This document shows, in pieces, positions 23,101 through 31,800 of a DNA stretch of 64,000 bases. Source of the DNA: Bolinopsis microptera (taxonomy: Eukaryota; Ctenophora; Tentaculata; Lobata; Bolinopsidae). The stretch spans positions 5,559,096 through 5,623,095 of the forward strand of contig NC_087080.1 of assembly GCF_026151205.1 (NCBI RefSeq). Direction: 5' to 3'. The translations under genes were made by a program, and so were the position numbers. The notes beneath the pieces were generated by a model. That model saw only the letters and a program-made list of their open reading frames with translations. It had not been told where the DNA came from and made no database searches. Every line of letters begins with the position of its first letter. Position 1 is the first letter of the stretch.

Positions 23101-23852
23101 GGGGAACTACATGAGATGTGGTTGAGATAAAAAGACTGAAAACTGGTGTGATATCAATGAAAATTAATTCCTTATTATTAATTAAATACAGGTCTGGGGA
23201 GCAGGAGCCGTGTTCTCACTATCAAAGTATGATGACACCAACGGATTGGAGGTACAGATCATCAAGGATTGGAAGGAAATGCTGACTCAAGTCGGGGACC
23301 ACCAGTCTTTACTGCAGTCCCTGAAAGACAGCCCTTATTTCAAAGGTACTGTGCAGTGTGTTATCAGTGTGTTATCAGTGTGTTATCAGTGTGTTATCAG
23401 TGTGTTATCAGTGTGTTATCAGTGTGTTATCAGTGTGTTATCAGTGTGTTATCAGTGTGTTATCAGTGTGTTATCAGTGTGTTATCAGTGTGTTATCAGT
23501 GTGTTATCAGTGTGTTATCAGTGTGTTATCATTGTGTTATCAGTGTGTTATCAGTGTGTTATCAGTGTGTTATCAGTGTGTTATCAGTGTGTTGTCAGTG
23601 TATTATCATGATTTTGATAATTAATATCAGGCTATTAAATCATATGCTATTCAATGGTTTTAAAGATTATGCTCACAAGTTAAAACCAGATGAGTCATAT
23701 GATAAAATTATGTAGGATTTGCTGATAAAGCTGGATTGTGGGAGACGAGGCTTGCGTCTCTTGATTCGTATCTACATGACTTGAACCAGATTCAGAGGAA
23801 GTGGGTATTCCTGGAGCCTATATTTGGACGGGGAGCTCTGCCCAGAGAACAG
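8144..23852 (+). CDS. DYNC2H1: DYNC2H1 exons 1-30: N-terminal tail of cytoplasmic dynein-2 heavy chain
   Basis: I reconstructed 30 exons, all GT-AG and all joining in frame: 8144-8303, 8500-8660, 8802-8930, 9064-9190, 9361-9511, 9797-9937, 10140-10253, 10436-10569, 11117-11213, 11442-11566, 11988-12196, 12347-12449, 12655-12806, 13021-13158, 13503-13622, 13809-13908, 16024-16151, 19513-19640, 19811-19904, 20080-20237, 20737-20920, 21098-21175, 21351-21482, 21676-21798, 21916-22065, 22256-22444, 22622-22715, 22898-23049, 23192-23345, 23716-23852. They encode about residues 1-1354: the dimerising, intermediate-chain-binding tail and the start of the linker. Motifs shared with vertebrate DYNC2H1 include KALEHQYQMGLE, AKYYREMK, LNSRAQGEV and EPIFGRGALP. 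Dynein-2 drives retrograde IFT from ciliary tip to base. The start ATG gives MSEDDERYRF, colinear with the family start. Introns 16, 17 and 20 host a GPCR, a LINE and a SINE. Confidence 0.95.
10921..10987. repeat. Hairpin palindrome in DYNC2H1 intron 8
   Basis: ACCCCAGCTAGATGGTAAGT at 10921 pairs with its inverse ending at 10987. The stem is about 23 bp. The loop region contains GCGTTACGTAACGC, itself a palindrome. Both arms have the word GGTAAGT or its complement. No flanking duplication was recognised. Confidence 0.8.
11704..11978. repeat. 14-bp minisatellite in intron 10
   Basis: About 19 tandem copies of ATAACATGTCCTCT, with variants AATAACATGTCCCC toward the right end. It ends about 10 bp before the exon 11 acceptor at 11987, so variable copy number would sit next to the branch and pyrimidine region of that acceptor. 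Confidence 0.9.
14198..15250 (-). pseudogene. Class A (rhodopsin-like) GPCR nested antisense in DYNC2H1 intron 16, with in-frame TGA
   Basis: Single-exon receptor. From ATG 15250 the frame reads 20 residues (an acidic, Tyr/Trp-rich extracellular tail ending DWYDEDY), then TGA at 15190-15188, then stays open to 14198, for about 350 residues if read through. Seven hydrophobic helices are evident. TM1 has GN; TM2 has Asp (TANDVVV). Cys 99 and Cys 173 can form the TM3-ECL2 disulfide. The DRY motif is degenerate (IIRTL, Arg kept). TM6 has CNVP in place of CWxP, and TM7 is NSAANPILYF. The ligand is unknown; the type resembles the large orphan receptor sets of cnidarians. Without readthrough, the longest product would start after TM1 begins and would lack an extracellular tail. 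A recent null allele, a sequencing error, or an upstream alternative exon are all possible. Confidence 0.8.
16201..16210. repeat. Target-site duplication, left copy, of the RTE-like LINE
   Basis: AACTTCTTAA at 16201-16210 is repeated at 19434-19443 and brackets the element exactly. Confidence 0.8.
16309..18240 (-). CDS. LINE reverse transcriptase ORF
   Basis: About 640 aa. Reverse transcriptase blocks appear in order: LKNGKAVGPDGIP, RPLCLLNGTRKILS, MGIDMSSAFDTIKR, GAFQGDSLSGNLF, then the catalytic WEYADDVDF. A C-terminal thumb-like and basic region follows (YNCNSWATSKQLL, RWRMLGHILR), typical of LINE ORFs after the RT domain. The frame is open upstream of the first ATG at about 18231 through the end of the endonuclease ORF. 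It is therefore probably the second half of one polyprotein, separated by a one-base frame change near 18240-18300 or by a programmed +1 shift. Confidence 0.9.
   Translation of the reverse strand: MFSMSEERKQLLQQLNNNEYRDRTALRAKINRLSNDITKRLKTLRVELANSLADSIATIDEGRRMFEAARQLSGKQKMGAGSVSVFNTDNQLVDNERDKAEIIRQYFEEHYTGPDSEPPLQPFTGNPRPLQNPITAFEVELAAKKLKNGKAVGPDGIPNEFLKHSPEIFYSTFAQLTNRSFELHEHVPSFTEGYLTPLQKPGKPLGPPKSLRPLCLLNGTRKILSMIVLKRIQRQVSQYTGPWQNAYKPGHSCANIVWTQRILVSVVKEKRWSLHKMGIDMSSAFDTIKRSVLLDILADAGCSEDDIRLVRYLLANTDLKIKVNSTISGEFIVMIGAFQGDSLSGNLFTLYLAAALYHLRAVMSYLRPNPPIAENLLPLEWEYADDVDFTDEDKSNLESLLPICKEILEEWNLFVNESKTEFTHFYLAGKNEVDNKGETLRGREPWRSSISLGSKLCSIEDVKRRCILANIAFQNYKKVWEQGRRIPLKIRLKIYEAQVVSILMYNCNSWATSKQLLQKLDVCHRNHLRTIIGMTYPNVIRNVTLYKRCEVVPLSERVARARWRMLGHILRSDNNSPAQLALHFAVESQSLMRGRVGRHQSNLLKTILNDLSDRNFRLVNTDDLYHLRFLATDRKAWRELSMI
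18233..19402 (-). CDS. LINE apurinic-like endonuclease ORF
   Basis: 389 aa from ATG 19402. Exonuclease-endonuclease-phosphatase motifs are all present: FGTWNVCGL (N), LALQETKT (E), HGGLGFIV, MLGDFNAKLG (D and N), QQIDFILC and HRSDHKLVV (SDH). The domain nicks target DNA to prime reverse transcription. The ORF stops at 18233, 8 nt into the reverse-transcriptase frame. In complete RTE elements the two domains form a single protein of about 1000 aa; 389 plus about 640 agrees. Confidence 0.92.
   Translation of the reverse strand: MTAKVSTFNASRKIAGFLVYATLFIMATTLNFGTWNVCGLSTTYRQHFVAEDIDRYNLDILALQETKTREYLETTLPGHHRLFLFDQRHDRHGGLGFIVNKRFLECIVSHHQISDRVVYMDFKLSAKRVDQPPCHIRIVNCYSPTNPKSVQNPRLATQFYDELLEAISVPARFEVWMLGDFNAKLGKRSPVDVENGLQVNIGRHGVGRRNENGERLLHFLTANGLFAANTSFSHRSRHITTRTGWIRDRATRKSKPYFQQIDFILCKSRSKALLTDARSYAGTKHRSDHKLVVAKADFSQRFNLYRESRAFQKSYNTTTLIGSKQAQQEYQQELHQILEQTVSDPDFSSNNTEQQFDMLFGVVKEAAVSTVGFREPQRKRNHSSDSQVV
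19434..19443. repeat. Target-site duplication, right copy, of the RTE-like LINE
   Basis: AACTTCTTAA matches 16201-16210. Confidence 0.8.
20422..20707 (+). mobile_element. tRNA-derived SINE with 13-bp target-site duplication
   Basis: GTAAATCTAAACC at 20422-20434 is repeated at 20695-20707, so the inserted element is 20435-20694 (260 bp). Its 5' part looks like tRNA-Gly: A-box TGGTGTAGTGG, an anticodon-like loop CTCCCAA (CCC), and B-box GGTTCAAATCC. The acceptor-stem ends no longer pair. About 190 bp of non-tRNA body follows, ending in CTTGTATCTTGTTGT. Pol III would transcribe it. It sits in intron 20, about 30 bp before the exon 21 acceptor. Confidence 0.88.
23357..23608. repeat. 11-bp minisatellite in intron 29
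   Basis: About 23 tandem copies of TGTGTTATCAG with few variants, starting 12 bp after the exon 29 donor at 23345. The unit has no stop in any forward frame, which creates spurious long ORFs. Such homogeneity implies recent expansion. Confidence 0.95.
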
Positions 23853-24097
23853 GTAGGAATCTTTAGATTGACAACCTATTTGTTACTCCTGTCACAAAGG
23901 GTACTGGGTAGTGGGTATCGTATGTAAGAAATCTCAAACTTGGCGATTTGATATTATGTATTTTTCTAGAGATAAAAAGATTCTTTGAGTAAAATCAAAA
24001 ATTAACACATATTATACATACATGAACAAATACCAAAAACTCAATACTTAAACGTATCAACAAAATATCGATTAAAAGTTAAAACACCAAGTAAAAT

Positions 24098-24880
24098 TTA
24101 CATTTTGGTGAAAACATAACCGTTGACGATGTACGAACTTGTAACCACTCCCTTTCCACCTTCTTTAAAAGGAAGAACACTATTGGTAGTGATATCACTA
24201 AAGGAAACAGACTTCTTAATCGTAGTTAGTAAGTTGGGGGAATCCTGAGTTAACAAGGGGTGTTTTCTGGAGGAGACTCCAGGAGTTGGTATTTTTACCG
24301 GAGATGATTGGTTCTTCAAGAACTGAGCAGCTGGTGTAGTGGTAGACTGGGTTTCCGGTTTCCTCTGGACAATATATAAATCATCGCAACTTATTGATCT
24401 TGTTCGTGGCTTCAATACCGAGCTCATTGATTTAGACCGAGGTTTCAGAACAGCTTTCAGACGTTTCTTTGTAATCTTTTGCACCAATTTTCTCCACCAA
24501 CTTCTAATTCTCTTAGCACGTTCATTTTCAGATGACCTGGACGGAGTCTCCATATTGTCTGAGGATCCAGGCGGGGTCTGTGTTTCAGTAGAATTCTTTA
24601 AATCCGCCCCAGGCCGGGGTAATATGAGGTTATGACAGTAGGCATGTTCGTAGGTAGAATCAAGGTTGGGTGTTTCCTGAGCAAAGTAAGGGAACTGAAA
24701 GACAAGTGAGTGAGCTGGTGCAATCCTTGCACCCGCCTTGTAGCAGTGGTTTTGTGGAATGTTCTCTTGGTAGGGTGGAGGGGGGACGAATACCTGGTTA
24801 AACTCTGGAGTCATCGGGGAGGGGGGAGCAGGAGCGTAAAACTGGTACATCCTCTGGTACATCATGGTACTCTGGTCCAT
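24098..24880 (-). CDS. Proline-rich, basic, probably disordered protein (260 aa) nested antisense in intron 30
   Basis: The ATG at 24880 starts MDQSTMMY. The upstream in-frame TTG is less likely. The N-terminal third is Tyr/Pro rich with a PPPPY element at about residues 34-38 (a potential WW-domain ligand). A basic helix-like stretch follows (about 120-145, KRIRSWWRKLVQKITKKR), then two near repeats, VLKPRSKSMS and VLKPRTRSIS. Near the C-terminus, KKSVSFSDI fits the RVxF pattern for protein phosphatase 1 docking. There is no signal peptide or membrane helix. I do not recognise the family; the motifs are suggestive only. Length and coherent composition make chance unlikely. It may be a terminal exon of a longer antisense gene. 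Confidence 0.6.
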   Translation of the reverse strand: MDQSTMMYQRMYQFYAPAPPSPMTPEFNQVFVPPPPYQENIPQNHCYKAGARIAPAHSLVFQFPYFAQETPNLDSTYEHAYCHNLILPRPGADLKNSTETQTPPGSSDNMETPSRSSENERAKRIRSWWRKLVQKITKKRLKAVLKPRSKSMSSVLKPRTRSISCDDLYIVQRKPETQSTTTPAAQFLKNQSSPVKIPTPGVSSRKHPLLTQDSPNLLTTIKKSVSFSDITTNSVLPFKEGGKGVVTSSYIVNGYVFTKM

Positions 24881-25967
24881 TCTGGTATACTGAGAAGTTA
24901 TAACTGATTGATAGAAGAAGAACTGATGATAGCTGGTAGATATGAGAGGTTTATATCTATCCAAGTTTATCGTAAGGTTGTCTCAGGTTACCTCGTTAAA
25001 GATAAACGAAAATTGGGTCTACTGTCTAGTCATGTGATCAGTGACGTACCAAAGAGTTGTAGAGTCTCTGAAGAGGCACGTGACCCAAAAGACACAGGAC
25101 CGACTGACTGCACGTGTCATGTTGCATCGTCACGTGATCCTTCACATGTAATCAGATGTAGCAGTTTTGTGATTGAGTAATTAACCACGACAATAGTGTT
25201 ACTTCGTAGTGATTGATTGATTATTACGAAGGAACGCTATTGTTTGGCTTGGGGGTATATAGAATACATAACTTAATACTTCCTAATTAATCACTTTACC
25301 GGAGACAAAATTCAGTCCGGTAAAATAATGCTGTACACTGTATATTGAATATTCCCCGAATTATTCGGTAACCCTAGGCCCAATCAAGCCTCCCGGATAA
25401 CTTGCATATAATGATATTTAATTTTAAGTATAATAGCTACAATTTGATTTTGGGCCTGGGAGAGTTACCTTTTTTTGTTTGATCTCTAAGCCGAAGCGTT
25501 CCTTAATTTTTCAATGCAATGCACGAGAGAAATGGAAAATTAGAGAGTCTATCCTTGCTCTAAAAAGTTTAATCAGAGGTTGATTCGATATTTAAAAGCT
25601 AATTTGTATATACAAAAGGGATGCATGAACTGTTTTATAGTGTTTCCGCTCTTAATAATGAAAATGTACATTAACAGTCCAAAACTTCTTAATGCTTCAG
25701 CTAGCTCTAACAAATTTAATTGGAAATTTAATAATCTGGTTCATAGACTCTAAGTCTAACTCCTATGCTGTTCTTTAAGTTCTTCCTGACCTTGAACAAA
25801 AACGTTATAACTATATCGTGGAAGTAGTTCAACGACATAATATATTTGACCGTTTTGGAGTTCTCTACCATATACGTCTCTACCACGCGGTGTATCTCAA
25901 GCACAAATATTTCGAAAGTTAGCTTGTGATACACCACGTGACTTCAGTTAAAAACAAATCTCCAACG

Positions 25968-26746
25968 ATGAGTAGTTATGCAGTTTTTTCCGCAAATTTA
26001 GTTAATATATTTATTCTGTTATTATCGCCTGACCTCGCCATCCTACCAGCTATGTTAGAAGTGATCAATTTTCGAGATTATTTACCATCATCATATTCTG
26101 ATTATACTTATAGCCATGGCGTCGAATACTCTGATCTTATATCACGAGAAATTAGGGAAGGTATGTCGAAAGAAATTTGCAGTCATACTTCGGTCTAGTA
26201 GTAAATAAAATAAAATACTTATTTCATATTAAGAATGATATGATAAGAATATTATTGTTCTGTTGAAATAATTACTGTAAAATAAATTCAGGCTGAACAC
26301 AAATAAAAAATCTATCGGAATTTACAAATATTATGGATGTCTCATCCCTCAATCTTTCTCGTATAATAATGCTCCTCAAGAATTCATACGCTCAAGAAAT
26401 TTATATTTCTCTTTCTCTTTCTCTTTCTCTTTCTCTTTCTCTTTCTCTTTCTCTTTCTCTTTCTCTTTCTCTTTCTATTTCTCTTTCTCTTTCTCTTTCT
26501 CTTTCTCTTTCTCTTTCTCTTTCTCTTTCTCTTTCTCTTTCTCTTTCTCTTTCTCTTTCTCTTTCTCTTTCTCTTTCTTTTCAATATGTGGTTACCATTC
26601 AAGAAGTCTCTGCAGTTCTTTCACTTGAGTCGTCGTCGTCAATCCATTCCTTACGGACGGAAGACGCGGTCTATTCTGATGGTTGGGTATCTGGATTAAT
26701 TAATACGTGCTCTCTTGTGTTATTTAGCGAAAAGGAATATGGTTAG
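25968..26746 (+). CDS. Possible two-exon small secreted or membrane protein
   Basis: Exon 1 is 25968-26157 (ATG, hydrophobic segment SANLVNIFILLLSPDLAILPAML, then REIRE) with donor GAAG|GTATGT. Exon 2 would start after CATTCAAG at about 26604 and run to TAG at 26746, reading VSAVLSLESSSSIHSLRTEDAVYSDGW. The join keeps frame. The (TTTCTC)n tract at 26405-26578 would act as a giant pyrimidine tract before that acceptor. No family was recognised. The end overlaps the antisense Ly6 terminal exon (26720-26865). It may be chance. Confidence 0.28.
26403..26580. repeat. (TTTCTC)n microsatellite, about 175 bp
   Basis: A nearly pure hexamer with one interruption (CTATTT near 26475). The homopurine-homopyrimidine strand asymmetry could form triplex DNA. 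It produces spurious Ser-Leu and Lys-Arg repeat ORFs on the two strands. Confidence 0.95.
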
Positions 26747-27960
26747 GAATAAAGCGAGTAGTAGTAGCGTACTGGAGTAAGCTGCACTGTTACTGTTGTT
26801 ACAATAATCTGAGTAACAAAACCACGTGTTACCTGGGACAGAATTTGTTAAATCACATCGCAGTACTAAAGATTTAATATACAGGCTCTTAGGGAGAATG
26901 TGCAGAATCAAACAAGCTCAATCGCTCAAATGCATTAACTTCAGGTACAATAAAAATGCAACCTTAGTTTTAACATGCAGCAGCAATCTACTGACAAACT
27001 CAGTACAAGCCACATTCTACAATACAATATATATTGTATTGTTATGCATAACCCACTGTCACGTACATATGCCTAGTCGGCTTTGCTGAAGACTGATTTG
27101 GTCGCAGTGCGTGAAGGGATCTATGCGACTATCTACACATTTTCTAACTAGTGTTGCTCCTGTCTCGTTCCTGGGCATTACAAAATTAGCTAAAGAATAT
27201 AGGCATTAATCTTATTATCGAGTAAATATTTCGAGTAGATTCTGAATAGAACCATTAACATTTACATTCATTAGCATTAATTACACTGTGCTTTCAGCAA
27301 TACTCATAAGCATTTTATTAAACATTACTTTAATGTTTCTATTAACATAATATCATTCATAATGATCCTACGTGTAAATTAGAGTAAGACACGTGTCCCC
27401 ATCTGAACAAGTTGAGTACCGTGTATCATTACAACTTCCATGTCCACAGTCTCCTTCTTCTAAACAGCCTGAATTCAACATTGTCAACATTGTCAACATC
27501 GAATTTGGAAAATGTGGAATGAACTACCTTACGCAGTGAGAGAATTTGCATTGTAAAAATCCAATAGTCAAATATATGAATAGTAAAGCCGCCGCACATT
27601 TTCATACAATCTGAATCTCAATATTAACCACGTTGTAAATTTTGTCTACATTGTCAGTATTGTCTACGTTGTAAATAATGTCTACGTCGCGTGGTAAATA
27701 GACATTGTAAATATAAATATTTTCGAGTTAAGGCATATATATATTTTGTATGCATATATATATATTATATGCGTGAAATATACAAAAGGTGAAACATCGA
27801 CTGTGCTACGCGAGCACCTATTATTGAACCGTGAAAATGATTAGAAAAAGAAAATGTTATTACCTTGCAAATTGAGCTTCTCAGAGGTACAGTGGTGACA
27901 GGACAAAGATGCTGCAGCTGGAAGGAAACAAAAAACAAGGAACACAACTTTTCTCGTCAT
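26720..27960 (-). CDS. Ly6/uPAR (three-finger) protein, GPI-anchored, nested antisense in intron 30
   Basis: Four exons joined on the minus strand with GT-AG borders and consistent phase: 27960-27864, 27468-27372, 27170-27067 and 26865-26720. Total 444 nt, 147 aa. Exon 1 encodes a signal peptide (MTRKVVFLVFCFLPAAAS) and the family-opening LSCHHCTS. Exons 2-3 supply spaced cysteines (GCLEEGDCG, CNDTRYSTCSDGDTC, RKCVDSR, THCDQ). Exon 4 gives LRCDLTN, then WFCYSDYCNNS, the C-x-x-D-x-C-N end of the Ly6 fold, and a hydrophobic tail (STLLLLALFLTIFLFAK) suited to GPI-anchor addition. The protein should be on the cell surface. Ly6 proteins modulate receptors or organise membranes; the partner here is unknown. 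Confidence 0.82.
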
Positions 27961-29792
27961 TTCTGTTTGAAATAATAAAAGTGAACGTATCATGATGGTG
28001 AAGTATACAAATGTATAAATAAAGAATTGTGCTAAACTAAATACATGACTCATCACTCTAAAAGTAAACTTAAAAACCAACCAAAATGTTATTCTGAACA
28101 TGGGTGACATTTGACACATGGGTGACAAATAAATGTTGGTATTGCTGTATATTGGAGCGGCTTTTCTTGAAACTAATCCGATTAAAGGAAAAACCCAACC
28201 ATTAATTAAGGTTAAAACAATTTATACATTGACATCCAGACTATCCAGACTTGATGGTTTGTTCGACACAAAGTGTGCAGGGGAACAAAACGAATGGTGT
28301 CAGTTATTTTCACAACAAAACAGACGGCAACAGAATTCTGCAGAATATTTGTCTATTTCTTCAGAATATTTGTCTATTTCGGGGCGAAAAAAAGCACCAC
28401 GTAAAAAAGCCTGCTTCGTCCGGTCGCCTACTCAAAACTTAAATTAAGATTAAAGCAAAGAGACTTGAAATAGGATTGCTCATGTAAGTCAATCAAGCTT
28501 ACCAACGTCCAACAACGTAACAGAGCAAGCGCAACAAATTTTGTGATTCCGGGAAATGAAACTAAGTATATAATGGTAGAAATTGAAGTTCAAACTAAAT
28601 TGCGGTGAACCATTTTCCTATGAATAATACATATGACATGCTAATATTAGTCTAGGAAAGTCCAACGACCAGACTATAAATAAGATCATCACAAGCAAAT
28701 ACATCAGGGATAAACACTTTCATTAATCTGGAAAGTTGAGTGCAACAAGCCGTGTACCTATCATGAAATATACCACACGCTTATACACCAATAGAAGTAG
28801 ATAACTAAACGCTTTTATTAGGCCCGGCCTATATTGCTCCTGGTAGGTAGGACGGTAGGTACAAGAGCAAATTCATTACATTATGCATGAACTGGAGCTA
28901 TGAAATCGCGTTACTAAACGTTACATTACACAATATGTAAAATATAAAACTGCTCGGCGCAGTTTCATTTAATAAACTAGTGCCCTCGAACTTATGATTT
29001 GGGGGGACTAATTTGATCAAATCTGTTCCCGGACATGTAAACATATAGTTAACCCACGGGAACTCTGGTGGTTTGATTTGTGCGACTAATGTGCGACTAA
29101 TATACGACGTATGTGCGACTAATATACGATATGCGGCAAATTTATGTATGCCGGACGGTGGACACAGAGTATACTTGATGAAAATAACACAGCAGAGTTT
29201 TGAAGCATCTCCATTCGACTTTACACGTGATATACTTGTGGTGTGTATTATCGTGTGATCTCCATCGTTTGTCATGCAGAGTTCATGTGGAAATCAACGC
29301 TATGACCAGCATCACGAAGTAACGTTGTAATAACGTTGAATGTTCAAAAATTGACGTTTCGAATACTCAAAGTCAACGTTCAACACGACAAAAATGTAAC
29401 AAATGAATCTGTCATTTTCTGAAAAAGGGTTCACTTTAAAATCCAAGGTTTTTAAACACTTATGTCACATTTTTTGAAGGAGGTTTCTGGAGGCCGGGGA
29501 TTGGTTCTGACGGTTTTTCAATGCTCAGTGAAATTTGGATAAGAGAATCCAAAATTTCATGAAATATGGTCTTTAAGCAGTAAGCACATTTGTCAGAAAA
29601 CGGCAGAAAGGATTCACGCACTGTAGTTCGAACTACAGTGCGTGTCGAAATACAGTACGTGTACCGCAGAGAAACAATGTTCAAAATATCCGAATATTGC
29701 ATTTTATTAACCATTAATCGAGTGCAGCATCGCAAGTTTGGTTCCTTTGTTGAATTTTATGGGGTCTCAATATGATTTTTTACCAATAAGAA
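27961..29792. other. Intron 30 interior without recognisable genes
   Basis: AT-rich. It contains a perfect 30-bp palindrome (about 29613-29642, CACGCACTGTAGTTC and inverse) and short runs of GTGCGACTAATATACGA (29087-29125). Open frames here look like chance. Confidence 0.5.
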
Positions 29793-30155
29793 GTGGCCCA
29801 GAAGTAACTACCCACACGCAACCCTTTAATAACTCACGTAATTCGTATCAGAATTGCTTACAAATTTCAGATAATATAAATATGGGTCAAACTTAGATTT
29901 CCTGAAAATGTCGTAAAATTTCATCGATTACAGAGGTTGTAGCACGCCACTCCCTCTTTATCTTTATTGTCACCATAAAGTGAGGACGTTTTGAGTTGGG
30001 ATTAGGTGACGAAATTACTGATTAAGTGCAGAGGTCACGTATCAACAAGGGTCATAACTCGTCTTAGTTTTAAACAACCAACTTGAAATTTTAGGAAAGC
30101 ACTTCAAATATCTGGAAATTTTGGAGTTGCATGTGTGTAGTTACTTCTGGGCCAC
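29793..30155. mobile_element. 363-bp MITE with 30-bp terminal inverted repeats
   Basis: GTGGCCCAGAAGTAACTAC at 29793 pairs with GTAGTTACTTCTGGGCCAC ending at 30155, with about 27 of 30 positions matching. It continues on the right into CCTGTATA, as in elements with a TACAGGGTGGCCCA end. No ORF inside. A related single end lies near 41630-41660 (CAGGGTGTTGATTTACTCTG). Confidence 0.8.
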
Positions 30156-30729
30156 CCTGTATATTCACATATTATACTTTACATATTTGATTATATAAAT
30201 TTGGGTCAAACACGTTTAGTCGTGGAGCAGTTGGTTAACGCTTAAAGAACTATGATGAGTCCAGAAACTGTTCAGACGGGAGCTTAGTTTGGTAGTTCGC
30301 GACTTTTTAGCTAAAGACTGCACAAATTGAACCGCTGATATTTTCTGCGAAAGACGAAAGTAGGACGGGTTATAATAGATGGCATATAAATGATACAGTA
30401 GTTCTATTAGACACTGTGATACAATGTGGTTATTGTAAGGAATTAGGAAAGACACGTAAAGAAACTTGTATACAAGAGAAAACGCCAGACGGTCGATGGG
30501 AATAGTATATAGAGCGAAAGTTCAGAATAAAATATGAATTGTGAAGCCCGATCAATGTAGAATAGTACACAACTATCATCATACCACAAAAATTCCCCAA
30601 GCATCAAGATACTATACAATCACTCCGATTCAATTGCGCAAAGCAGCGGGATTGAAGCGCTGCCTTGTCATTCCACTTTAACTAATAATAGGTTCATTTT
30701 GAATTGCGGTTAAATTTAAAGGTTAAAAT

Positions 30730-30845
30730 GCCTTATAAGGTAATGAACACCAGAACAATAGTATTATAGCTTTCCTCAGTAAATACTAGTGGTTAAATAT
30801 TAATAAAAAATACGGTATATACTGGTGTTCATTACCTTATAAGGC
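30730..30845. mobile_element. 116-bp MITE with 24-bp terminal inverted repeats
   Basis: GCCTTATAAGGTAATGAACA at 30730 and its exact inverse at 30822-30845. The interior is AT-rich with no ORF. The outermost ten bases (CCTTATAAGG) are themselves palindromic. No clear target duplication. Confidence 0.85.
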
Positions 30846-31177
30846 GTCATTGTCATGTGATCCGTAAAACGTGACCTCATACCGTATGAGAGTACAACCA
30901 CTAATACACCAAGACATAGCAAGAAAGATGAACAGGGTATTTTCAGTTTTTGTGAAATTATTTTTTAATGTCACAGAGAAATATAGGAATTAAATCGTAT
31001 CAACCTGTAAAGGTAATTCGGATAAATACTCGTTTTTGTGCGTTGAAAATATCTGAATTCAGAGTAAAAATTTAAACCAGCTATAATCAAGTTAAATAAA
31101 TTAAGATACAATTTACACAGCAATACAATGAGAATAAGAAATAATTTAAAGATGACGACTAATTGGTGCTGATAGCC

Positions 31178-31732
31178 CTAATTGTCTCTACGAATTGTTT
31201 GACTCATTGATAAGAGACTCGAAAGAAACTCAGTAGTACTTAGAATAGTATCAACAAGCATATCATTAGTCGCGTTTTCATCCTGTTCATCCTCAGCGTC
31301 ATAGATAAGGTAGTTCTCGGAGCGATCATTGTTATTGACGGCTGATTTTAGAACTTTGTTCACAGGGGCCACTGTGGTTGCTGAGTTGTTGTTCACAGTG
31401 TCGCTCCAGCTCTTCTTTTCTTTTTTCTCAGTATCAGCACTCGATAGTTCCTCTTGTAGTTTAATCGATTTTCCCTGATTTTCAACTTGCTTAGTTTTTA
31501 GATCGTCAATTGTTTCCGCAGCTGATCTACATAGTTCAAGACTTGAGTTGATCATTTTCGTTAGGGATTCCATAAAGGAGACTAGAATATCCTTATCTAG
31601 ATCAATCAACGCGATGGGGTTCATGTCGTGAAAATTTGTAACCTTGGCTTCTTTCAAAGCTTTGCGAATATCGAGGTTATACTTGGTGAACTCTTTTTCT
31701 AGATTGTTTACTGATTTCACTGTAAAATCCAT
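31178..31732 (-). CDS. Retroelement ORF1-like coiled-coil protein (184 aa)
   Basis: The ATG at 31732 (MDFTVKSVNNLEKEF) opens a charged helical protein. The middle (about residues 70-110) is a heptad-rich coiled coil. KKSWSDTVNNN then AVNNNDRSENYLIYDAEDEQDEN resembles the SWSD and NDRSxNxIIYG elements seen before the RRM-like part of ORF1 proteins in many CR1/L2-type elements of invertebrates. If so, it is 3'-truncated and lacks the rest of ORF1 and all of ORF2. The intact frame for 184 codons could instead mean a small host gene. No poly(A) tail or target duplication was recognised. Confidence 0.45.
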   Translation of the reverse strand: MDFTVKSVNNLEKEFTKYNLDIRKALKEAKVTNFHDMNPIALIDLDKDILVSFMESLTKMINSSLELCRSAAETIDDLKTKQVENQGKSIKLQEELSSADTEKKEKKSWSDTVNNNSATTVAPVNKVLKSAVNNNDRSENYLIYDAEDEQDENATNDMLVDTILSTTEFLSSLLSMSQTIRRDN

Positions 31733-31800
31733 CACATGAAAGGCGAAATTGATCGTTAAAAGCTTTTGTAAATTGTAAATGCTAAACAACCAATTTAACG

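Noticed and set aside
23210-23715. Long Cys-Val-Ile-Ser repeat proteins
   Set aside because: They are translations of the 11-bp minisatellite in three frames; only 23192-23345 is a real exon.
26384-26602. Lys-Arg repeat protein on the minus strand
   Set aside because: Produced by the (TTTCTC)n microsatellite.
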